Source: Coralloluteibacterium stylophorae (GTDB taxonomy: Bacteria; Pseudomonadota; Gammaproteobacteria; Xanthomonadales; Xanthomonadaceae). Taken from it: a stretch of DNA of 64,000 bases. The DNA is taken from positions 278,651-342,650 of the forward strand of contig NZ_JAGQFT020000005.1 of NCBI RefSeq assembly GCF_018122625.2. The letters are read 5' to 3'. Positions within the stretch are counted from its first letter, which is position 1. The number at the start of each line of letters is the position of its first letter. Below are positions 58,002-64,000 of the stretch, piece after piece. The translations under genes and the position numbers were made by a program. The notes beneath the pieces were generated by a model, which was not told the origin of the DNA, searched no databases, and saw only the letters and a program-made list of their open reading frames with translations.

Positions 58002-59021
58002 ATGCGCGTGCAGGACGAGGCGGACGATGTCGCAGCGGAAGCGGCGTTCCAGCCGGGCGAGCGCCTGGCCGGGCCGCGCCGCCTGCCCGAGAGCGAGCGG
58101 GCGCTGTTCGCCGGTGCCGGCGCGGTGCTGCACGTGCTCGCCGGCGACACCCTGTTCCGCCGCGGCGAGCACGGCCGCAGCATGTTCCTGCTCGAGGCCG
58201 GCGAGGTACGCCTGTGCTTCGGCGACGACATGGCCGACAAGCTGCTCGAGCCCGGCCGGTACTTCGGCGAGCTGGCGGTGTTCCTGGGCGAGCACCTGCG
58301 CACCGCGGACGCGATCGCCGAGAGCGACTGCAGCCTGCGCGAGATCGACGTGGCCGCCTTCGACGACCTGCTCGAGCAGGCGCCGCGCGGCATGGCGCGC
58401 TTCATGCGCGCCGGCTTCTCCTACCTCGTGGCCGGCGAGAACCAGCTCCTGCATGGCCTGCGCCGTCGCAACGAGGACCTGATGCGCGCGCTCGACGCCC
58501 TGCGCCAGACCCGCAGCGAGCTGAGCCTGGCGCAGCAGCTGGTGCGCAGCGACGACCTCACCGGCCTGGCCAACCGACGCGGCCTGTACTCGTACCTGGA
58601 GGATGCCGCGCGCTATGCGTCACCGGACATGCAGCGCGCGCTGCTGCTCATCGACATCGACCATTTCAAGCGGCTCAACCGCACCCACGGCCATCTCGCC
58701 GGCGACAGCGCGCTGCGCGCCGTCGCCGAGGCGGTGCGCGGCCAGGCGGGGCCGTTCGACCTGCCGTGCCGGCTCGGCGGCGACGAATTCGCGCTGATCC
58801 TGTCGGTGGTGGACGAGGGCGACCTCGCGAACCGGGCGATCAGCCTCAGCACCGCCGTGCGCGCGCTGAGCCTGCCCGCGCTCGCAGGCGAGCGGCTGGG
58901 CGTGAGCATCGGCGGGGTGTTCTGCGATCCGGCCGAGGACTGGTCGCACTGGTACAGCCACGCCGACGCGGTCCTGCTCCGCGCGCGCGGCACCGACGGC
59001 GGGAACTGGCGCATCGAGTAG
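58002..59021 (+). CDS. Cyclic-nucleotide-binding diguanylate cyclase
   Basis: A 339-residue protein. Residues about 35-135 form a cNMP-binding domain with a good phosphate-binding cassette (FGELAVFLGEHLRTADAIAE, including the Arg). Residues about 175-335 form a GGDEF domain with SDDLTGLANRRGL and intact RLGGDEFALI. It should make cyclic di-GMP in response to a cyclic nucleotide. This architecture and its place beside a class III cyclase match the X. campestris cGMP receptor pair (XC_0249/XC_0250, from memory). A GTG at 58008 is better spaced from the GGGGGAG site than the ATG at 58002. Confidence 0.88.
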   Translation: MRVQDEADDVAAEAAFQPGERLAGPRRLPESERALFAGAGAVLHVLAGDTLFRRGEHGRSMFLLEAGEVRLCFGDDMADKLLEPGRYFGELAVFLGEHLRTADAIAESDCSLREIDVAAFDDLLEQAPRGMARFMRAGFSYLVAGENQLLHGLRRRNEDLMRALDALRQTRSELSLAQQLVRSDDLTGLANRRGLYSYLEDAARYASPDMQRALLLIDIDHFKRLNRTHGHLAGDSALRAVAEAVRGQAGPFDLPCRLGGDEFALILSVVDEGDLANRAISLSTAVRALSLPALAGERLGVSIGGVFCDPAEDWSHWYSHADAVLLRARGTDGGNWRIE

Positions 59022-59050
59022 CCGCGCACGGGCGCGGCGGGGAGAGGGAC

Positions 59051-61600
59051 ATGGAAGCGGTCATGGGCTTGGATGGGCAGGTGCGGCCGGCGTCGCCCGG
59101 CGCGGATGCGGTCGCACAGCTGCGTACCGTGCTGTTGTGCGATCTGGCGGATTCCACCGCGCTCATCGAGCGCGTGGGCGACCGCCGCGCGGTGGAGCTG
59201 ATGCGCGCCCACGACCGCCTCCTGCTCGGCCTGCTCGAGGCCCATGCCGGCCGCCTCATCGACAAGTCCGACGGCTGCCTGGCGCTGTTCGACCGGCCGA
59301 TCCGGGCCGTCGCCTTCGCCCTGGCCTACCAGCGCGGGCTACGCGAGCTGTCGGCCGAGGAGGGCGTCGAACTCGCCGCGCGCGTCGGCATCCATGTCGG
59401 CGACGTGCTGGTCTGGGACAACGCGCCGGAGGCGGTGGCGGTCGGCGCCAAGCCGGTCGAGGTCGAGGGCCTGGCCAAGCCGGTGGCCGCGCGCCTGATG
59501 CAGCTGGCCCTGCCCGGGCAGATCCTGCTGTCGGGCATGGCGCAGAACCTGGCCCAGCGCGCAGCGCCCGAGCTCGGCGCGGACGCCGAGCAGGTCCGCT
59601 GGCGCACGCACGGCCGCTATCGCTTCAAGGGCACCACGACGCCGACCCTGGTGCACGAGGTCGGCGCCCCCGGCCTGTCGCCGCTGCGCGCGCCGCCGTC
59701 GCAGCCGAAGGCGCGGCGCGAGGTGCCGCTGTGGCGCCGCCCGCAGACCATGATCCTGGAGGCGATCGCCGCCTCCGTGCTGGTGGGCGTGATGTTCTTC
59801 GCGCTGCGCAGCACGCCCGCGATCGCCTTCCAGGAGCGCGACTGGATCGTGCTCGCCGACCTGCAGAACCTCACCGGCGATCCCCGCTTCGACGATTCCC
59901 TCGAGACCGCCCTGCGCATCAGCCTCGAACAGTCGAACTTCGTCAACGTCCTGCCCGACCTGCGCGTGCGCGACACGCTCAAGCGCATGCAGCGCGACCC
60001 CGGTGCCCCGATCGATCGCAGCGTCGCCGCCGAAATCGCGCAGCGCGAGGGGGCGAAGGCGGTGGTGTTGCCGGTGGTGGCCGAGGTGGGGGGGAGGCTG
60101 CAGGTCGGACTGCAGTTGCTGGATCCGGCCAGTCAAGCCGTCGTCCACACGGAGCTGGCCACCGCGTCGGCCCCCTCGACCATCGTCGCATCGCTCGGTG
60201 GGGCGGTGGACCGAATGCGCGAACACCTCGGGGATGCGCCGAAGACGACGCCGGCCTTGGCCACTCGCCTCGAGTCGGCCACCACTGACGATATCGACGC
60301 GCTGCGTGCCTATACGCTGGGCCAGCGCGCCTTCGCCCGCGGTGACCTCGATCGGGCTGAGCAGCACTATCTTCAGGCGACGACCCTCGACGACAGCTTC
60401 GCAATGGCCTGGATCGGCCTGGGGCGCATCCATCAGGCCCGGCACGAAGTCACGGCGGCAACGGCGCTGGTACGCAAAGCGCTCGAACTGGAGGACCGGC
60501 TGACCGCGCGCGAACGCCTCTACGCGCTGGCTCATCTTGCGGTGCTGGAGGCGCAGCCCGACGCGGTGATGCGATGGAAGGCGCTGGCGGACCTGTATCC
60601 GGACTTCGCTGCTGCGAGCCTGAACGTCGCGCTGTTCGCCGACACAGAGAACGACTATGACCTGATGCGCGAGTATGCGGCGGCCGCGGCTGGAGCCAAC
60701 AGCCCCGTCGTCCGTGTCGCGCTGTACCTGAGAGCGGCCGGTGAAGTGTTGCAGGGTCGCCCGGCTCAGGCGGAAGAGAGCTATCGCCGGGCGCACGATC
60801 TCGGGATGACGGGCTTGAACGAATACCCGGCAGCGCTCGCCGTTCTGCAGGGAAATTCGTCCGCCGCGCGCCGGCTCCTCGACCCGATGAGCGCGAACGG
60901 TTCCGACCAGTCCGCCCGATATGCGATGGCGAGGACTGCTGTGGCGATCGCCTCGCACGACGAGGCCGGTCTTGCGCAGGAAGTGCTGGAGGGCGTCGCC
61001 GCACTCAATGCTCCATCCGGGGACGCCGAGCCCGCTGCCGTCCACGCAGCGGTCCTGCGGGTGATGACGTTGGCGGCAGCGGCACGTATGCAACCGGATG
61101 GTGCTCCCTCGCTCGGCGTACTCGCAGGGAGGCTGGCCGATCTGGCGGGCCAGGAGAAGGCGCCGAGCGACTCCGTTCTCTACACTCTGCTGGCTGCATA
61201 CCTGTACTGCGACGCCGGACAGGGAGCAAAGGCGCTACAGCTTGCGGACGACGTGGACGGCGACCAGCTCCGCGTCTCGGCATTTCTGGCGAACCTGGAC
61301 GCGATCGTCAGGGCGAAGGTCGCCCTTGCGGAACGGAGCCCCGAGCGGGCTCTGCGCCTCATGGAGCCCTACCGTGATACGCGTGCCCTGGTGACGGGAC
61401 GCTTGGTCGTGGCGGACGCGCTGTCGGCAGCAGGGAAGCCCGGCGAAGCGGCGGCGGAGTTGCGCCTGATCGCGACACAGCCAGAGCGGGCGTGGTACGA
61501 GTGGGCGGGACAGGGGGCGCTGCGAGCGGAGAACGTAGTGAACTGGCGGATCGCTTCGCAGCGGATCGCCGACGAACCGGTGGGAATGGCAGCGCGGTAG
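59051..61600 (+). CDS. Class III nucleotide cyclase-TPR membrane protein, peptide-modification-system type
   Basis: An 849-residue protein. The N-terminal class III cyclase (about 25-190) keeps both metal Asp residues (Asp31 in LLCDLADST, Asp74 in DKSDGCLALF). One membrane helix follows (about 233-252), then a winged/TolB-like region (DWIVLADLQNLTGDPRFDD) and TPR repeats (about 410-840). I recall this as the TIGR04510 'putative peptide modification system cyclase', seen with a modified peptide and a SagB-like dehydrogenase, both of which converge on it here. It is 29 bases after the cNMP-DGC gene, so its product may feed that receptor. cGMP or cAMP is not decided. Codon use in the TPR half is less GC-biased. 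Confidence 0.85.
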   Translation: MEAVMGLDGQVRPASPGADAVAQLRTVLLCDLADSTALIERVGDRRAVELMRAHDRLLLGLLEAHAGRLIDKSDGCLALFDRPIRAVAFALAYQRGLRELSAEEGVELAARVGIHVGDVLVWDNAPEAVAVGAKPVEVEGLAKPVAARLMQLALPGQILLSGMAQNLAQRAAPELGADAEQVRWRTHGRYRFKGTTTPTLVHEVGAPGLSPLRAPPSQPKARREVPLWRRPQTMILEAIAASVLVGVMFFALRSTPAIAFQERDWIVLADLQNLTGDPRFDDSLETALRISLEQSNFVNVLPDLRVRDTLKRMQRDPGAPIDRSVAAEIAQREGAKAVVLPVVAEVGGRLQVGLQLLDPASQAVVHTELATASAPSTIVASLGGAVDRMREHLGDAPKTTPALATRLESATTDDIDALRAYTLGQRAFARGDLDRAEQHYLQATTLDDSFAMAWIGLGRIHQARHEVTAATALVRKALELEDRLTARERLYALAHLAVLEAQPDAVMRWKALADLYPDFAAASLNVALFADTENDYDLMREYAAAAAGANSPVVRVALYLRAAGEVLQGRPAQAEESYRRAHDLGMTGLNEYPAALAVLQGNSSAARRLLDPMSANGSDQSARYAMARTAVAIASHDEAGLAQEVLEGVAALNAPSGDAEPAAVHAAVLRVMTLAAAARMQPDGAPSLGVLAGRLADLAGQEKAPSDSVLYTLLAAYLYCDAGQGAKALQLADDVDGDQLRVSAFLANLDAIVRAKVALAERSPERALRLMEPYRDTRALVTGRLVVADALSAAGKPGEAAAELRLIATQPERAWYEWAGQGALRAENVVNWRIASQRIADEPVGMAAR

Positions 61601-61621
61601 TGGTCCGCGCTGCCCGTAGCG

Positions 61622-61870
61622 TCAGTAGCAATGCGGCAGGTAGTTCATCTTGCTGGTCAGGTCGGCCGCCATCTGGTCGAGCGATCCTTCGATCTCTTCC
61701 TTGGAGGGCAGGCGACGCTCCCCTGCGGCTAGAGTCCGCCGGGCTTCGTCATTCACCTCGACGCCGAGCGACTGCAGGACCGATATCGGATCGGCTTCGA
61801 ACCTCGCCCGGAAGTCGTCGTCATGCGCCAGGCGCTCGAGAAGCTCCCTGGCCTTGTCGTTCTGCTGCAT
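61622..61870 (-). CDS. RiPP precursor peptide (NHLP-related / putative modified peptide)
   Basis: An 82-residue peptide. The leader-like part ELLERLAHDDDFRARFEADP then ISVLQSLGVEV resembles nitrile-hydratase-like leaders (TIGR04509 type, from memory). The C-terminal end, LTSKMNYLPHCY, with one Cys, is the likely core. No double-Gly cleavage site is visible. It lies 10 bases downstream of the dehydrogenase on the same strand and ends 21 bases from the convergent cyclase gene. Confidence 0.78.
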   Translation of the reverse strand: MQQNDKARELLERLAHDDDFRARFEADPISVLQSLGVEVNDEARRTLAAGERRLPSKEEIEGSLDQMAADLTSKMNYLPHCY

Positions 61871-61880
61871 CGTGTCGCTC

Positions 61881-63110
61881 CTATCGGTGCTGTGGGGTGA
61901 GGTGCTGGCCGTCCCGCGCCGAAGTGGCGCAGTACGGGGTGGTAGTCAGGTTCAGGTGCTTGGGGCCTTTGCTGACGATGCCGAGGCCGTTCGCTCCGAT
62001 GACCTGTTCCCGAATGGGATCCAGGCCCAGTTCCGCCTCGATATCGCCATCGTTGATCGCGGCGGTATAGAAGGCTCCCAGCCCGCGTTCGGCAGCGAGG
62101 AGATAAAGCGTCTGGCTCAGGTGGCCCGAGTCCAGGCACAGGACCTTGTAGGCCTTGGCATGGCGCCGGTACTTCCAGAAGCTTCGCTCCCCTCGCGCGA
62201 CGTGCAGGATCAGCGCATGCGCGTTCTGGAAGTAGGTCTGGCCGCTGGTCATCCGAAGCGCGAGTGCGCGCGCGTCGGATCCGTCGAGAGGCCGGAGCAG
62301 TCCCAATGCATGGGTCGCCGTGCAGTAGTGATAGAGGCCGGGCTCGAGCGCGGCGACGCGCGGGGCTAGAACGTAGGCTTCGATCGGGTGCAGGCTGCCG
62401 CCGGATGGGCTGGTCTTGCGGACGCCAGCGACACCGGGAATGAACTCATTGGTTCCGAGGACGCCAAACGTCCCCTGCAGCACTGCTGCGAGGTCATCCA
62501 GGGGCAGGTGAGCCTCGCCATCGAAGTGTCGTGACGTCGAGCGTCTCGCAAGAACCTGGCCCAGCGAGGTCGGTGGCTGCACTGGCAGCCGAACCTGTTC
62601 GAGAGCGTCGTCGCGAACGAAGAAGTGGGGCGGCGGCAATCCGTGTCGCCGGACCATCTCGTGCATCCGCCTCGACCGCGCCTCGTCATCCGCACCGGTT
62701 CCCCCTTCGCCCGTCACCCCCGACCATCGCGTCATCGCGTGGAAGATCGCGGCCTGGGGATGCCAGCCCACGGCGTACAGGTCGTCCTCGCCCTTGCGCA
62801 GCGCTTCCGCCGCGGGCGTGTCCGCGTCGCTCAGCAGGCCGCCGCGCGCGGCGAGGGCGGCGATGGCGGTGGCGTCGAGGGGGCCGCGCGCGGCCAATGC
62901 GTCGATGTCGACCCACTCGCGCGCGTCCAGGGTGGCAATGAGTGCGAGTTCGTCGCGGGACAGCGCGATGCGCTCGCCGGTGACCGGGCACAGCAGGTGG
63001 CACTGCACCTCGGCGTCGAGGCGCATGGTCCCTCGCAGCAGGGCGCCGATGTCCGGGCTCAGCCGGTCGTCGATCTCGATCTGGCACGGCTGGCGCCGTC
63101 GAACGCGCAT
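61881..63110 (-). CDS. SagB-like putative peptide maturation dehydrogenase
   Basis: A 409-residue protein. The first about 180 residues are a variable recognition-type region; the C-terminal half is a flavin nitroreductase-type dehydrogenase with LARRSTSRHFDGEAHLP, SPSGGSLHPIEAYVLAP for FMN and the end GLGAFYTAAINDGDIEAELG. Such enzymes (SagB/McbC relatives; TIGR04511 as I recall) oxidise azolines or similar residues in a modified peptide. No cyclodehydratase (YcaO) gene is present here. It is followed directly by its likely substrate gene. Confidence 0.83.
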   Translation of the reverse strand: MRVRRRQPCQIEIDDRLSPDIGALLRGTMRLDAEVQCHLLCPVTGERIALSRDELALIATLDAREWVDIDALAARGPLDATAIAALAARGGLLSDADTPAAEALRKGEDDLYAVGWHPQAAIFHAMTRWSGVTGEGGTGADDEARSRRMHEMVRRHGLPPPHFFVRDDALEQVRLPVQPPTSLGQVLARRSTSRHFDGEAHLPLDDLAAVLQGTFGVLGTNEFIPGVAGVRKTSPSGGSLHPIEAYVLAPRVAALEPGLYHYCTATHALGLLRPLDGSDARALALRMTSGQTYFQNAHALILHVARGERSFWKYRRHAKAYKVLCLDSGHLSQTLYLLAAERGLGAFYTAAINDGDIEAELGLDPIREQVIGANGLGIVSKGPKHLNLTTTPYCATSARDGQHLTPQHR

Positions 63111-63315
63111 GCGGGACCCCCTATCCCGTAAAGCGGCCGCGCGATGCTAATGGAAGCGGGTCTTGAGTGATAGCGGCACCAAGCAAGTGCCTTTCATCGC
63201 CGCTGCACTAGAGCTGGCGAGCTCGGACCACCTACGTTGGTGGGAGAGGGGGGCTGCAGATGGTCCGTCGGCGTATCACCCTGCCATCTGCAGCCTCGGC
63301 ATCTCACCATGCAAC
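63111..63315. other. Intergenic gap between the two RiPP gene pairs
   Basis: About 205 bases of lower GC content than the surroundings, with no supported gene. It separates the complete dehydrogenase start from the second precursor's end and should hold the promoter of the complete pair. Confidence 0.5.
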
Positions 63316-63546
63316 TTACTTATAAAGCAGAAAAATGGCCATGGGCGCAGCATTCTCGACATCTAACGCATCGCAAGCCGCGCGTACAGCTGCCTGAGAC
63401 GGAAGCGATACATGGCTTGGGAGCGCCTCAGGTGGGAGGTGCAGTCCGTGCTCGCGGAGCGTCGAGGCAGGTGCAGTAGTTAACCTTCTGCGGAAGGTCT
63501 CATTTGTGGCGAGGTCGCGAAGGATGCTTGTCGTTGGGCTGAGCAT
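63316..63546 (-). CDS. Second, diverged RiPP precursor peptide
   Basis: A 76-residue peptide. The segment ILRDLATNETFRRRLTTAPA and the following STLREHGLHL align by pattern with the leader of the first precursor. The C-terminal end is DVENAAPMAIFLLYK and has no Cys, so its core, if modified, differs. It lies 45 bases after the truncated dehydrogenase fragment. GC content is lower than average. Confidence 0.65.
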   Translation of the reverse strand: MLSPTTSILRDLATNETFRRRLTTAPASTLREHGLHLPPEALPSHVSLPSQAAVRAACDALDVENAAPMAIFLLYK

Positions 63547-63591
63547 GCGAATTCCCCATGGGAGAAGGTGGTTGGAGGTGGTCGAGCAGTG

Positions 63592-63873
63592 TCAGGCCGC
63601 GGTTAGCGGCTCCGGCAGGAAGTGCAATTCTTGCTTCTCTTCATCAATGATACCGAGGCCGTTCGCGCCTATCACGACGTGTTCGGCGGGATCGAAACCA
63701 AACCGTTCGCAGAAGTCACCGTCGTTGAGCGCGGCGGTATAGAATGCGCCTAAGCCTAAGCTCGCCGCTGCGAGGTAAAATGTTTGACTCAGATGCCCTG
63801 AGTCGAGCATCAGCACCTTGTAAGCCTTCGCGTGCCTGCGATACTTCCAGTGATTTCGACGGGGGCGGGCCAC
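63592..63873 (-). pseudogene. Truncated SagB-like dehydrogenase, 5' part lost at IS end
   Basis: The last about 93 residues of a second peptide-maturation dehydrogenase. VARPRRNHWKYRRHAKAYKV aligns with residues about 304-323 of the complete copy (VARGERSFWKYRRHAKAYKV), and GLGAFYTAALNDGDFCERFG with its C-terminus. The first about 303 residues are missing: immediately beyond position 63873 the sequence changes to an IS3-like end. The GTG at 63871-63873 opens the fragment, but no original start remains. Confidence 0.8.
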
Positions 63874-64000
63874 TGAAGCGTCCTCGTTGATTCGAGCCAG
63901 TCGGAAGTAGAGTTCCCCCAGAAGGAGCTCACATGAAGAAGTCGCGGTTCACCGAGGAACAGGTCGTGCGGATCCTCAAGGAGGTCGAGGCCGGCGCGAA
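63874..64000 (+). mobile_element. Left end of an IS3-family-like insertion sequence
   Basis: The alignment with the complete dehydrogenase breaks at 63873/63874, where TGAAGCGTCCTCG begins, a TGA-type end as in IS3 elements. A transposase-like frame starts 60 bases inside. The right end lies beyond the window, so the target duplication cannot be checked. Confidence 0.75.
63933..64000 (+). CDS. IS3-family transposase OrfA-like, partial
   Basis: The frame MKKSRFTEEQVVRILKEVEA runs off the window end. It matches the conserved N-terminus of IS3-type OrfA helix-turn-helix proteins. An AGAAGGAG ribosome-binding site lies just upstream of the ATG. Confidence 0.85.
   Translation, partial: MKKSRFTEEQVVRILKEVEAGA

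Overview
The window is very GC-rich, densely packed DNA from a gammaproteobacterium of the Xanthomonadaceae/Lysobacteraceae (Lysobacter/Luteimonas type). The assignment rests on an OleA very like the Xanthomonas campestris enzyme, an oleABCD cluster, a cbb3 oxidase operon of the xanthomonad type, an RiPP cassette I know mainly from this family, and the usual intergenic GGGAATC and GGCTTCAGC repeats. It is inferred from remembered families, not from a search.

Layout. 0.1-2.2 kb: two different L,D-transpeptidases. 2.3-5.8 kb (minus): an MrfB-like exonuclease and MrfA-like helicase pair. 6.1-13.9 kb: a glycine-zipper protein, an orphan LuxR-type response regulator, a hydrolase-OsmC fusion, a pirin, an M28 peptidase, and a hydrolase/XapX/porin trio. 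13.9-22.7 kb (minus): a complete cbb3 oxidase operon, ccoNOQP, a small membrane protein, ccoGHIS and a SafE-like gene, behind a perfect FNR/ANR box. 22.9-31.5 kb (plus): a stressosome module rsbR-rsbS-rsbT-(rsbX-like) run together with a histidine kinase and a hybrid kinase, then a minus-strand mini-gene, tRNA-Arg(CCG) and a REC/GGDEF/EAL protein. 31.5-34.8 kb (minus): hemD-hemX-hemY. 34.8-43.9 kb: housekeeping and envelope genes (thioesterase, rhodanese, secB, gpsA, two beta-barrels, trmL, M16 protease, lipoproteins).

44.0-49.9 kb: the olefin (long-chain alkene) cluster oleA-oleB-[transaldolase]-oleC-oleD. 50-54.2 kb: ubiJ-ubiB, a TruC-like pseudouridine synthase, arfB and an acyltransferase. 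54.3-55.5 kb: a thioredoxin-fold gene broken by an in-frame TAG. 55.5-57.9 kb: a LysR regulator divergent from isocitrate lyase (aceA), with a palindromic operator region between them.

58.0-64.0 kb is the most unusual stretch. A cyclic-nucleotide-binding diguanylate cyclase is followed by a class III cyclase-TPR membrane protein. Converging on them is a minus-strand peptide-modification cassette: a SagB-like dehydrogenase with a short precursor peptide, preceded by a second, diverged dehydrogenase/precursor pair whose dehydrogenase has lost its 5' part to an IS3-type element that runs off the window end. This looks like a ribosomally made, modified peptide system physically linked to a cGMP/c-di-GMP signalling pair.
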